NCBI RefSeq assembly: GCF_008831155.1
Contig: NZ_WBKB01000002.1
Coordinates: forward strand, 186,001 to 250,000
From: Gulosibacter chungangensis
Lineage (GTDB): Bacteria; Actinomycetota; Actinomycetes; Actinomycetales; Microbacteriaceae
Length of the DNA stretch: 64,000 bases
Direction: 5' to 3'
Positions 53,593 to 64,000 of this stretch are shown here, piece by piece. Made by a program: the position numbers and the translations under genes. Under the pieces are notes generated by a model that was given only the letters and a program-made list of their open reading frames with translations, did not search any database and was not told the DNA's origin. Position 1 is the first letter of the stretch, and each line of letters opens with the position of its first letter.

Positions 53593-55842
53593 ATGAGCGA
53601 TCAGAGTTTCATCTCCATGCGCAGCCTGGTGCCGCGTATTTTCACGAAGTCGCCCGCAAACCCCGAGATTTCGCCACTGATTCGAATCATTCGGCGGCAG
53701 GATCCAAAGGCCGATACGGATCTGGTTCAGCGTGCCTACGCGACGGCGAGAAAATGGCACAAGGGCCAATATCGCAAGTCCGGTGAGGAATACATCACCC
53801 ACCCGGTTGCGGTGGCGACGATCCTCGCGGAGCTTGGCATCGGTCCGATTACAATCGCGGCTGCGCTCCTGCACGACACCGTTGAAGACACGGATTATTC
53901 GCTCGCTGATTTACGCAGCGATTTTGGCGATGAAATCGCCATGCTGGTTGACGGGGTCACGAAGCTCGACAAAGTTACCTACGGGGATGCGGCCCAGGCA
54001 GAAACCGTTCGCAAGATGATCGTCGCGATGTCGAAAGACATCCGGGTGCTTGTGATCAAGCTTGCCGACCGTCTCCACAATGCCCGTACCTGGGGCTTCA
54101 TGCCGCCGGCGAAAGCCAAGAAGAAGGCGCGCGAGACGCTCGAGATCTACGCCCCCTTGGCACACCGCATGGGTATCCAGGCGATGAAGAATGAGCTCGA
54201 AGAGTTATCCTTCGCCGTGCTGCAGCCAAAGATCTACTCGGAAATTGAGCACCTCGTGAGCGAGCGCCAGCCGCAGCGCGAACGCTACCTCAACCGGGTA
54301 ATGGGGGAGATCCGCGAGGACCTGCGCGATATGCGGGTCAAGGGCGAGGTGGTGGGACGCCCCAAGGAGCTCTATTCGATCTATCAGAAGATGGTCGTCC
54401 GCGGTCGCGAATTTGACGAGATCTATGACCTGATTGCGATCCGGGTAATCGTCGACACGGTTCGCGATTGCTATGCGGTGCTCGGTGCAATTCACGCTCG
54501 ATGGACGCCTATGCCGGGACGCTTCAAGGACTACATCGCGACCCCGAAGTTCAACCTCTACCAATCCCTGCACACCACGGTGATTGGACCGGACGGTAAA
54601 GCGGTCGAAATTCAGATTCGTACCTATGACATGCATCAGCGGGCCGAATACGGTGTGGCGGCGCACTGGATGTACAAGCAGAACATGAGTTCTGGCCGAC
54701 AGGATGTGGCTCGCAACGGTACGAGCGAGATGGCCTGGCTCAAACGTATCAATGACTGGCAGCAGGAAACGAGTGACTCGGACGAGTTCCTCGACTCGCT
54801 GCGCTTTGAAATCGGTGCCAAAGAGGTCTACGTATTCACGCCTCAAGGCAAGGTGATTGGTCTCCCGCAGTCGGCTACGCCGGTCGACTTCGCGTACGCC
54901 ATCCACACGGATGTGGGCCACCGAACGATGGGCGCGAAGGTGAATCAGCGCCTGGTCTCCCTTGACACGAAGCTCAATACCGGCGACACCGTAGAAATCT
55001 TTACCTCGAAGAACCCGGATGCCGGTCCCAAGCAAGACTGGCTCTCCTTTGTCTCCTCGCCGCGCGCGCGAAATAAGATTCGTCAGTGGTTCACCAAGGA
55101 ACGTCGCGATGAAGCGATCGAGATCGGCAAGGATCAGATCGCGAAGGCCATGCGGAAGCAGCAGTGGCGATATTCAGCGGATGCGATCCAGGAGGCATTC
55201 TCGACGGTCGCCTCACGCTTGCGTTACGTGGATGTCTCCGGATTGTACGCAGCGGTTGGCGATGGCAATGTGTCGGTGCAATCGGTTATGGAGAAGCTCA
55301 GCGATGAGCTCACCGTGGACATCGACAGCGTTGAAGAATTTACCGACTCGCAGCACTTCACTGGTACCGAGGTAGAACAACCAGCGGTCAGCGATTCGGG
55401 TGTCCTGGTGCGTGGCGCGCCCGACATCCTCGTGAAGATTGCCAAGTGCTGTACACCGGTGCCCGGCGACGAGATTGTGGGATTTATCACTCGTGGTCAG
55501 GGCGTCTCGGTACACCGCAGTGACTGCCGAAATGTCACCGAGCTCGAGCGACAGCCCGAACGCATGATTGACGTGGAGTGGGCGGAACGTTCCAAAGCTC
55601 TTTTCCTCGTGAATATTCAGGTCGAAGCGCTCGACCGTGCCGGGCTGCTGAGCGATATCACTCGGGTGCTCTCCGAGTACCACGTCAACATTCTGTCGGC
55701 CTCCGTACACACCTCGAAGGCAAGAGTCGCGATTTCGAAGTTCTCATTCCAAATGGGCGACACTGTGCACCTGGACCGATTGCTCGCTGCGGTTCGGCAC
55801 ATCGACGGAATTTACGATGTCTACCGGGTGCACAACACCTAG
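53593..55842 (+). CDS. relA: bifunctional (p)ppGpp synthetase/hydrolase Rel
   Basis: A 749-residue long RSH protein. The hydrolase domain is intact, with HD at 94-95 (LLHDTVEDTDY), the synthetase domain contains GRFKDYIATPKFNLYQSLHT, and TGS (FAYAIHTDVGH), zinc-finger-like (KCCTPVPGDE) and ACT domains follow. It makes and degrades (p)ppGpp in the stringent response. The ATG at 53593 follows a near-perfect AGGAGGTGAT. Confidence 0.94.
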   Translation: MSDQSFISMRSLVPRIFTKSPANPEISPLIRIIRRQDPKADTDLVQRAYATARKWHKGQYRKSGEEYITHPVAVATILAELGIGPITIAAALLHDTVEDTDYSLADLRSDFGDEIAMLVDGVTKLDKVTYGDAAQAETVRKMIVAMSKDIRVLVIKLADRLHNARTWGFMPPAKAKKKARETLEIYAPLAHRMGIQAMKNELEELSFAVLQPKIYSEIEHLVSERQPQRERYLNRVMGEIREDLRDMRVKGEVVGRPKELYSIYQKMVVRGREFDEIYDLIAIRVIVDTVRDCYAVLGAIHARWTPMPGRFKDYIATPKFNLYQSLHTTVIGPDGKAVEIQIRTYDMHQRAEYGVAAHWMYKQNMSSGRQDVARNGTSEMAWLKRINDWQQETSDSDEFLDSLRFEIGAKEVYVFTPQGKVIGLPQSATPVDFAYAIHTDVGHRTMGAKVNQRLVSLDTKLNTGDTVEIFTSKNPDAGPKQDWLSFVSSPRARNKIRQWFTKERRDEAIEIGKDQIAKAMRKQQWRYSADAIQEAFSTVASRLRYVDVSGLYAAVGDGNVSVQSVMEKLSDELTVDIDSVEEFTDSQHFTGTEVEQPAVSDSGVLVRGAPDILVKIAKCCTPVPGDEIVGFITRGQGVSVHRSDCRNVTELERQPERMIDVEWAERSKALFLVNIQVEALDRAGLLSDITRVLSEYHVNILSASVHTSKARVAISKFSFQMGDTVHLDRLLAAVRHIDGIYDVYRVHNT

Positions 55843-55867
55843 CATCGGGCAGCTCGTGATCTCGGGC

Positions 55868-56332
55868 CTAGATCGGTGCCTCGACGAGCGCCCGTAGTGC
55901 CTCAGCCTCCGTGTCATGCCCTTCGCGTCGCAGGTCACGCAGCGTACGCTCGGGCGTGGTGAGCACGAGTCCCGCGATCTCCGTGAGGTCAAGGGATTTC
56001 AGGCGCCGAAAACGGCAATCTACGAGATCATCGATCAATAGCGGCCTACCGCTGCGACGGGAGAGTTCTGCTCGCTTCGGTGCTGCGCCACCGACGTGTA
56101 CCCAGCGGGCAGTTCGGCCAGTGATGGTTCTTCCCGGCCGCATCAACGGAAGCAGGCTCTGGGCCCGCTGGTTCCGGGTGGGCACACACCCCAGTGGCAG
56201 ATAGAACTCAAAGCCGGGAATTCCGAACCGAGACACCTCACCGGCAAGATGCATCGCGTGGAGTTCGGGCTCACGGAACGGTTCGAGCTCGAAGGCAAGA
56301 GAGTGCAGAGTCATATCCGCATCCTCACCCAT
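55868..56332 (-). CDS. AbiEi-like antitoxin-domain protein, orphan
   Basis: A 154-residue protein resembling the C-terminal part of type IV AbiEi-family antitoxin proteins: a substrate-like central segment (GRTITGRTARWVHVGG) and the block LKSLDLTEIAGLVLTTPERTLRDL typical of that family. No AbiEii nucleotidyltransferase toxin is next to it, so a toxin-antitoxin role is doubtful; it may be a housekeeping member of the fold. An ATG at 56314 is an alternative start. It is convergent with relA and has no visible partner gene. Confidence 0.6.
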   Translation of the reverse strand: MGEDADMTLHSLAFELEPFREPELHAMHLAGEVSRFGIPGFEFYLPLGCVPTRNQRAQSLLPLMRPGRTITGRTARWVHVGGAAPKRAELSRRSGRPLLIDDLVDCRFRRLKSLDLTEIAGLVLTTPERTLRDLRREGHDTEAEALRALVEAPI

Positions 56333-56354
56333 CGACTCCTCGCGCGGACGGAAA

Positions 56355-56401
56355 AAGCGTGGGGGTTGGGGATAACTCAGTTATCCCCAACCCCCACGCT
56401 T
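56355..56401 (-). terminator. terminator of the DUF349 gene
   Basis: A perfect 22-bp stem (56355-56376 with 56380-56401) with the loop TCA is followed on the minus strand by TTTCC, giving a TTTTT run with the stem base. It lies between the DUF349 stop and the AbiEi-like gene start. Confidence 0.9.
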
Positions 56402-56423
56402 GCAGTCGGCGTGAAGCGGCCTG

Positions 56424-57656
56424 TTAGCCGCCGATCACCTTGAGCCACGCACGGCGCGCGTCGAGCGCCTCCTGTGCGTCCTTAATTTGCTTCTCATTGC
56501 CGCCGGCCTTGGCGGCGTTCAGTTCTTCCTCAAGCTTCGAAATGGCATCCTCGAGCTGCGAAGCCATGCCGTCCTGCCGCGCCTGCTTCTCCGGGTCCGT
56601 CTTTTGCCAGTGGTCCTCGTCGAGCTGGCGAACGTGTTGCTCGACCTTGCGGAGACGATCCTCGATCTGACGGAAGTTATCGCGGGGAACCTTGCCGATT
56701 TCATCCCAGCGTTCCTGGATGCTCCGAAGCTTTTCACGCGCCGACTGACGATCGGTTACCTTGAGCAGTGGCTCAGCTTCCTCGAGAAGAGCCTGCTTTG
56801 CCACGAGGTTCTCGGCGAACTCCTCGTTATCCTTCGCATCAATCTCGGCCTTTGCCTGGAAGAGCACGTCTCCGGCTGCCTTGAACTTCTCCCAGAGAGC
56901 GTCATCGTGTTTGCGACCGGCGCGACCTACCGACTTCCACTCGTCAAGGAGGGCGCGGTATTCCGGCACGCCGTCAGCCCCCTGCGAGGAGAGTGCCTCG
57001 GCGCGCTCGATGATGCGCTGCTTCGCGTCCCGGGCAACCTTGTGCCTCGAGTCGAGATCAGCAAAGAACTTGCGGCGCTCGGTGTCGAGGTGCGTGCGCG
57101 CGGTGCGGAATCGCTTCCACAGGGCATTGGCGTCGTTCTTCGGCAACCGCGGGCCATCTTTCTGGTGCTGCTGCCACTTGCTAAAGAGCTCTTCCACCTG
57201 GGCGGAGGTTTTCTTCCACTGGATGGAGGCGGAGTTCTGGGCGGCCAGCTTCTCCGCCTCGATCACAATCGATTCGCGGTAGGCCATGGCGTCAGCCAGA
57301 GCTGCCTGTTGGGCTTCTTTCTGCTGATCGCTGAGCTCCTCAACCTCCGTGTCAAGGGCCGACAGTCTCGTGCGCAGAGCTTCGAGGTCACCGACAGCGT
57401 TCGCATCCGAAAGCTGCTCGCGCAGATGACGAACCGACTTCGCAACGTCCGCGGCATTCGCGCCAGCGCGGGCGCGCTGCTCCAGCAGGGTTACCTGACC
57501 GGCGAGATCATCGAATTTGCGAACGAAGTAGGCAAGCGCCTCTTCCGGAGTGCCGTCGGGGTACTGACCAACGGATCGTTCCTTATCGCCCTCCGTGACG
57601 TAGACGGTCCCGTCTTCGTCGACGCGGCCAAAAGGATGTACGGGGAGACCAGACAT
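56424..57656 (-). CDS. DUF349 domain-containing coiled-coil protein
   Basis: A 410-residue, highly charged helical protein with about three DUF349 repeats, each with a W-x(5)-G-like core (ALWEKFKAAGDVLFQAKAE; ERWDEIGKVPRDNFRQIEDRLR). A short N-terminal beta segment (PVHPFGRVDEDGTVYVTEGDKERSVGQYP) is shared by the actinobacterial group. Function is unknown. It is a single-gene unit ended by a strong terminator. Confidence 0.85.
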   Translation of the reverse strand: MSGLPVHPFGRVDEDGTVYVTEGDKERSVGQYPDGTPEEALAYFVRKFDDLAGQVTLLEQRARAGANAADVAKSVRHLREQLSDANAVGDLEALRTRLSALDTEVEELSDQQKEAQQAALADAMAYRESIVIEAEKLAAQNSASIQWKKTSAQVEELFSKWQQHQKDGPRLPKNDANALWKRFRTARTHLDTERRKFFADLDSRHKVARDAKQRIIERAEALSSQGADGVPEYRALLDEWKSVGRAGRKHDDALWEKFKAAGDVLFQAKAEIDAKDNEEFAENLVAKQALLEEAEPLLKVTDRQSAREKLRSIQERWDEIGKVPRDNFRQIEDRLRKVEQHVRQLDEDHWQKTDPEKQARQDGMASQLEDAISKLEEELNAAKAGGNEKQIKDAQEALDARRAWLKVIGG

Positions 57657-57755
57657 GCGTGTTCCTCAGTGCTCATCAAGGGGTGAAGCGTGGGCGAGCC
57701 CACACTGGCAGACGTACCATCATGCTATTGCATTGCGAAGACGCTGCCCGCCAGA

Positions 57756-57796
57756 AACCAATCCCGCGCGTCAAATCATGACGCGCGGGATTGGTT
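57756..57796 (-). terminator. terminator of the PPIase gene
   Basis: A perfect 18-bp stem (57756-57773 with 57779-57796) with a five-base loop lies just after the stop of the leftward gene; the minus-strand continuation is TTTCTGG. Confidence 0.8.
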
Positions 57797-57803
57797 GGGG
57801 CGG

Positions 57804-58595
57804 CTATTCCAACGTAATTCCGGTGATGTTTACGGGCACGAGCGGTTCCCCATCACTCGAGCCATCGGCGACACCACCATCAATAATTGCCGCCTGCAAT
57901 TGGTCGAGGCCGCTGGTGACTTGGCCAAAGACGGTATACCCGGGGGCGGGGAGCTCGGTGTCCTCATAGACGATGAAGAACTGTGAGCCCTGCGAGTCTT
58001 CCGCACTGGCGCGAGCCATGGCGATGGTGCCGGCTGGGTAGACACCGTCTTCCGGAGTGTTTTCCAACGGACCGAACTGGTAACCGGGACCGCCGGTGCC
58101 GGTGGCGGTGGGGTCGCCGCACTGCAGCACGTAGAGTCCCTCGGTGGTCAGGCGGTGGCAGGGCACATCCGAGTAGAAGCCCTCTTGCGCGAGGCTGATG
58201 AAGTTCGCGGCGGCCTGCGGGGCGTTCACCCCGTCGATGGTGATGCCGAGGTTGACCTCATTGAGGGTCATGAGTCCCGTCCATTCGCGATCCTCAGCGA
58301 TGGCAGCGTCGGGCACGGTGCCAGTTTCTTCCATTGCCGCCGGGTCGTCAGTCGCCCCACCGTCAGTGGTCGCTTCGGTGCCGGTGGGCGTGGGGTCTGC
58401 AATTGTGGTCTGACCGCCGGTGAAGTAGAACGTCAATTGGGCGCCGAGCGCCAGGACCGCGACCAACACGATGACGATGATGGCCGTGCGATTGTCGCTG
58501 CGGCGGCGATCCTGCTGGACGTCGTGCACCACCATGCGCGCCTCGTACTGGCGCGCGCGACGGCGCTCTTCTCGCGTCTTGGCTGAATCGGCCAC
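57804..58595 (-). CDS. membrane-anchored cyclophilin-type peptidyl-prolyl isomerase
   Basis: A 263-residue protein. A basic cytoplasmic N-terminus (about 1-37), one hydrophobic helix (38-58), a Thr/Asp-rich linker, and a cyclophilin domain from about residue 115 with NFISLAQEGFYSDVPCHRLT, LQCGDPTATGTGGPGYQF and the GSQFFIVYEDTELP core. It should assist proline isomerisation in exported proteins on the outer face. The GTG at 58595 follows GAGAGGAA; longer in-frame starts lie in non-conserved sequence. Confidence 0.88.
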   Translation of the reverse strand: MADSAKTREERRRARQYEARMVVHDVQQDRRRSDNRTAIIVIVLVAVLALGAQLTFYFTGGQTTIADPTPTGTEATTDGGATDDPAAMEETGTVPDAAIAEDREWTGLMTLNEVNLGITIDGVNAPQAAANFISLAQEGFYSDVPCHRLTTEGLYVLQCGDPTATGTGGPGYQFGPLENTPEDGVYPAGTIAMARASAEDSQGSQFFIVYEDTELPAPGYTVFGQVTSGLDQLQAAIIDGGVADGSSDGEPLVPVNITGITLE

Positions 58596-58673
58596 ATCGT
58601 TCCTCTCGGAGATTCCCCTTTGCCCCAAACGATGCGGGGCGATCAACCAGGGCAGTTTACTAACATCTGTCTG

Positions 58674-59996
58674 ATGACTGATCAGGCGACACTCGGCGGG
58701 GGAGGCACGGCCCCACTTGCCGCGCGAATGCGACCGCGGAATCTTGACGAGGTCGTGGGGCAGCAGCATCTGCTGCGGCCGGGTTCACCCCTAAGACGGC
58801 TAGCGGATGCGAATGCAAAGAACACCGCGGGCACCTCGGTGATCCTCTGGGGGCCACCCGGATGCGGAAAGACTACGATCGCTCAGGCGCTGGCGGGCTC
58901 TGGAAAGCGTCGCTTTGTGCAGCTCTCGGCAATCTCCGCTGGGGTGAAGGACGTTCGCAAGGTCATGGATGATGCCTTGCGGGAGCGCGACTTTTACGAA
59001 GAGCAAACGGTGCTCTTTCTTGATGAAATTCACCGCTTCACGAAGGCCCAGCAGGATGCGCTGCTGCCGGGGGTCGAGCAAGGCTGGGTGACGCTGGTGG
59101 CTGCGACCACCGAGAATCCATCATTTTCGGTGATCTCGCCGTTGCTGAGCCGTTCCCTGCTGCTGACGCTCAGGCCACTCGAGGATCAGGATCTTGGCGA
59201 GCTCATCGACCGCTCCATCACCGCGTCGCAGGGGCTCGACGGTGCCGTGCGGATCGAACCGGAAGCGCGCGCGGCGATTATTCGCCTGGCAAGCGGTGAC
59301 GCGCGCCGCGCACTCACGACGCTCGAAGCATCCGCTTCGGGAGCGCAAGCGGATAGTCGCGAGGTCATCACGGCAGAGGACGTCGAAGGCGCAAGTGACC
59401 AGGCATTGCTTCGCTACGACCAAAACGGTGACGAACACTACGATGTTGTCTCGGCGTTTATTAAGTCAATTCGCGGTTCTGACCCGGATGCGGCGATTCA
59501 CTATCTGGCGCGGATGATTGTGGCGGGGGAGGACCCGAGGTTCATCGCCCGGCGATTGGTGGTGCACGCTGCAGAAGATATCGGCATGGCCGATCCGCAG
59601 GCACTGCTAATTGCGGAAGCGGCGGCCAGCGCTGTGCAATTTATTGGGATGCCGGAGGGGCGAATCCCTTTGGCCGAAGCCACTATCTATCTCGCGACGG
59701 CACCGAAGTCGAACTCGACGATTGCCGCCATCGATACGGCGATTGCCGAGGTGAAGGCAGGCGGGATCGGTCGGGTGCCACCGCCGCTTCGGGATGCGCA
59801 CTACGCCGGCGCCAAGCAGCTGGGTCACGGCAAGGGATACCGATATCCACACGACTACCCCAGTGGAGTCGTCGGGCAACAGTATCTTCCTGACCCGCTC
59901 ATTGGGCGGGAGTACTACCAGCCGACCGAGCTCGGTTGGGAACGGGAAATCAGCCCGCGGCTTGAGAAGCTCCGTCGGATCACCCGCGACCGGTAA
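58674..59996 (+). CDS. rarA: replication-associated recombination protein RarA (MgsA)
   Basis: A 440-residue AAA+ ATPase of the RarA/WRNIP1 family. Residues 17-36 carry ARMRPRNLDEVVGQQHLL, Walker A is GPPGCGKT (60-67), Walker B LFLDEIHRF, sensor 1 AATTENPSF, and the C-terminal tetramerisation domain ends with the GLGYxYPHD-like GKGYRYPHDYPSG. It acts at stalled replication forks. The ATG at 58674 has no clear ribosome site and may be leaderless. Confidence 0.93.
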   Translation: MTDQATLGGGGTAPLAARMRPRNLDEVVGQQHLLRPGSPLRRLADANAKNTAGTSVILWGPPGCGKTTIAQALAGSGKRRFVQLSAISAGVKDVRKVMDDALRERDFYEEQTVLFLDEIHRFTKAQQDALLPGVEQGWVTLVAATTENPSFSVISPLLSRSLLLTLRPLEDQDLGELIDRSITASQGLDGAVRIEPEARAAIIRLASGDARRALTTLEASASGAQADSREVITAEDVEGASDQALLRYDQNGDEHYDVVSAFIKSIRGSDPDAAIHYLARMIVAGEDPRFIARRLVVHAAEDIGMADPQALLIAEAAASAVQFIGMPEGRIPLAEATIYLATAPKSNSTIAAIDTAIAEVKAGGIGRVPPPLRDAHYAGAKQLGHGKGYRYPHDYPSGVVGQQYLPDPLIGREYYQPTELGWEREISPRLEKLRRITRDR

Positions 59997-60198
59997 TGAG
60001 ATACGTGCTAAACTGACCCGGTCCTGTGACCAGTCGTGTGCGGCTGCCGCCTGGAAGCAGAAGATGCCACTCCTTTAGCCGGACGCATCGGACGTACATC
60101 GCGTTTGACGCCCTGAATCCAAGACAGGGGCGGAGAGCACAACTCATCTGCGCGCTCACGCGCGCCAATTGCGAATACTACTGAAAGGATGTCTTCTC

Positions 60199-60828
60199 TT
60201 GTCTAAGAAGACTCGTACCCGCTCGAAGGTGCGCCTGTCGCGTGCCCTCGGCGTTGCACTGACCCCGAAGGCGGCTCGCGCCCTCGAAAAGCGCCCCTAC
60301 GCACCCGGTCAGCACGGCCGTACCCGTCGTCGCACTGAGAGTGACTACGCCGTTCGTCTGCGGGAGAAGCAGCGTCTGCGGGCACAGTACGGTCTGCGCG
60401 AGAAGCAGCTCCGTATTGCGTTCGAAGAGGCTCGCAAGACCCCGGGTCTGACCGGTGAGAACCTCGTTGAGCTGCTCGAGATGCGCCTCGACTCGCTCGT
60501 GCTGCGTGCCGGTTTCGCCCGCACCACCGCACAGGCTCGTCAGCTCGTCGTGCACCGTCACATCCTCGTTGACGGCAAGATCGTTGACCGCCCGTCCTTC
60601 CGCGTAAAGCCGGGTCAGCTCATCCACGTGAAGCCGCGCTCGGAAGAGCTCGAGATCTTCCAGGTTGCTGCTGCTGGTGGCCACGCCGAGGTTCTGCCGA
60701 CGGTTCCCGGCTACCTCAACGTTGAACTCGACAAGCTGCAGGCGACGCTTGACCGTCGTCCGAAGCGCGAAGAGGTACCCATCCAGTGTGAGGTACAGCT
60801 CGTGGTCGAGTACTACGCTGCACGCTAG
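60199..60828 (+). CDS. rpsD: 30S ribosomal protein S4
   Basis: A 209-residue S4 without the zinc-binding cysteines (the C-minus form common where a paralogue exists). It has RPYAPGQHGRTRRRTESDYAVRLREKQ and the S4 RNA-binding domain MRLDSLVLRAGFARTTAQARQLVVHRHILVDGKIVD. S4 nucleates small-subunit assembly. The TTG start follows AAAGGAT. It stands alone rather than in the S13-S11 operon, with an unusually long leader of about 180 bases after a possible -10 TAAACT at 60009. Confidence 0.95.
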   Translation: MSKKTRTRSKVRLSRALGVALTPKAARALEKRPYAPGQHGRTRRRTESDYAVRLREKQRLRAQYGLREKQLRIAFEEARKTPGLTGENLVELLEMRLDSLVLRAGFARTTAQARQLVVHRHILVDGKIVDRPSFRVKPGQLIHVKPRSEELEIFQVAAAGGHAEVLPTVPGYLNVELDKLQATLDRRPKREEVPIQCEVQLVVEYYAAR

Positions 60829-60846
60829 GTCGACAGACCGCTAGCA

Positions 60847-60882
60847 TTGGGGGCGGGTTGCCAGCAGGCGATCCGCCCCCAA
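60847..60882 (+). terminator. terminator after rpsD
   Basis: A 16-bp stem with two wobble pairs, outer arms TTGGGGGCGG (60847-60856) and CCGCCCCCAA (60873-60882), closes on AGCA. No strong T-run follows, so efficiency is uncertain. Confidence 0.6.
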
Positions 60883-60938
60883 ACGCATTAATGCCCCAAA
60901 CCTATTCGGGGTCACCGACGCAATTCCAGGAGTCTTAT

Positions 60939-61307
60939 ATGTCAGGTGGTGACATCGCCGGCCTCATCGCGGCGGGTGTGTTCCTCGTTCTCGTTGCCCT
61001 GCTTGCGGTACCGATCATCAAACTCGGCGGAGTCTTCGATGAATTGCGTCGCGGTATTCGCGAGTCCGTCGACGAAATTACCCCGACCCTCGCGGAGACC
61101 CAGGTCACCCTGCAAGAAACCAACAGGCAACTCGCCAAGGTTGACTCCATCACCACAAACGTGCATGAAGTAACTGAGAACGTGAATTCCCTCGTCGCAC
61201 TCACCGCTGCGACAGTGGGCGGGCCTCTCATCAAACTGGCGGGTTTTTCGGCTGCGGCGGTGGCCGGTTTTCGAGCGCTACGCCCCACTCGGGGCAAGCG
61301 TCGCTAA
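60939..61307 (+). CDS. DUF948-type membrane protein
   Basis: A 122-residue protein with one N-terminal helix (GDIAGLIAAGVFLVLVALLAVPII) and then an amphipathic segment of repeated ELRR, TLAETQVTLQETNRQLAKV that is typical of DUF948. A second hydrophobic patch lies near residue 100. Function is unknown. The ATG at 60939 follows CAGGAG. The position between rpsD and alaS is common in Micrococcales. Confidence 0.8.
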   Translation: MSGGDIAGLIAAGVFLVLVALLAVPIIKLGGVFDELRRGIRESVDEITPTLAETQVTLQETNRQLAKVDSITTNVHEVTENVNSLVALTAATVGGPLIKLAGFSAAAVAGFRALRPTRGKRR

Positions 61308-61360
61308 GCGCAGGCCTTGCTCCGCGTTTGTTTTTGACCTCATCTTTCTTGAAGGAATCT

Positions 61361-61570
61361 ATGCGTACTTTCATCCGTTCGGCCGCGCTCATTGGCGGCG
61401 GAATCGTTGCGGGCTTCGTGCTCGCTCACTTCATCAACTCCACGCAGAAGGGCCAAGCGTTCTTCGCTCAGGTCAACGACCGCATTGATGAGGTCAAGGG
61501 CGCTGTGCAGCAGGGTTACCGCGCACGCACCGACGCGATCTACGCGGCACTCGAGGCCGAGCGCAACTAG
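61361..61570 (+). CDS. small membrane protein, unknown function
   Basis: A 69-residue protein with a single N-terminal helix (SAALIGGGIVAGFVLAHFI) and a short charged tail with a helix similar to apolipophorin-like coiled coils (QVNDRIDEVKGAVQQGYRARTDAIYAALEAE). The ATG follows AAGGAA. It sits between the DUF948 gene and alaS, suggesting a conserved operon whose role is not known. Confidence 0.72.
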   Translation: MRTFIRSAALIGGGIVAGFVLAHFINSTQKGQAFFAQVNDRIDEVKGAVQQGYRARTDAIYAALEAERN

Positions 61571-61639
61571 TCGCGATTCACCTCTGGCATCACCAGACAC
61601 TTCCACCTTCCAGTACAACGAAACCGGTATCACCTCGCC

Positions 61640-64000
<2,361 letters not shown>

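Overview
The window is chromosomal DNA of a high-GC Gram-positive bacterium, most likely an actinomycete of the order Micrococcales and probably of Microbacteriaceae type. The main pointers are actinobacterial marker families (SepH, DUF3000, DUF3093, DUF3159, DUF3710, DUF4193), the ruvCAB-yajC-secDF-relA order, many GTG/TTG starts with one-to-four-base gene overlaps, and several apparently leaderless genes. Genus cannot be fixed from the sequence alone. No rRNA, insertion sequence, CRISPR array or prophage was seen.

Positions 1-13152 hold a complete aerobic phenylacetate (phenylacetyl-CoA) pathway in three transcription units. paaJ-paaF-paaH is followed by its own terminator and then paaZ. 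A leftward unit carries paaI-paaK and a TetR repressor gene (paaR-like). A rightward unit carries paaABCDE then paaG. PaaK activates phenylacetate, PaaABCE with PaaD epoxidises the ring, PaaG isomerises to the oxepin, PaaZ opens and oxidises it, PaaJ/F/H finish by beta-oxidation and PaaI rescues dead-end CoA esters. A related 18-bp inverted repeat sits in or next to each candidate promoter.

Positions 13198-36413 are mostly conserved core genes: topoisomerase IV subunit A, an alkaline-phosphatase-superfamily phosphodiesterase, sepH, DUF4193, DUF3093, dut, DUF3710, DUF3159, aconitase, dxs, a two-gene fatty-acid beta-oxidation operon (thiolase plus hydratase/dehydrogenase fusion), RNase D, DUF3000, an alpha/beta hydrolase, a pyrimidine-reductase-like protein, sufE, a sulfurtransferase and zapE.

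Positions 36414-42664 look like an accessory hot spot. They hold the 3' remnant of an aquaporin-like gene, a GntR regulator, an overlapping 54-codon small ORF and an amidohydrolase. They also hold tRNA-Val(CAC), two copies of a tRNA-Gly/Cys/Val operon flanking an RNase HI gene with an extra C-terminal domain, a 72-nt tRNA-like sequence after each copy, and a PLP enzyme coupled to an XRE-cupin regulator.

Positions 42723-64000 return to core genes: a lipoprotein, thrS, a HIT protein, an M18 aminopeptidase, yebC, ruvCAB, yajC-secD-secF, relA, an AbiEi-like orphan, a DUF349 protein, a cyclophilin-type PPIase, rarA, rpsD, a DUF948 protein, a small membrane protein, and alaS running off the right edge.
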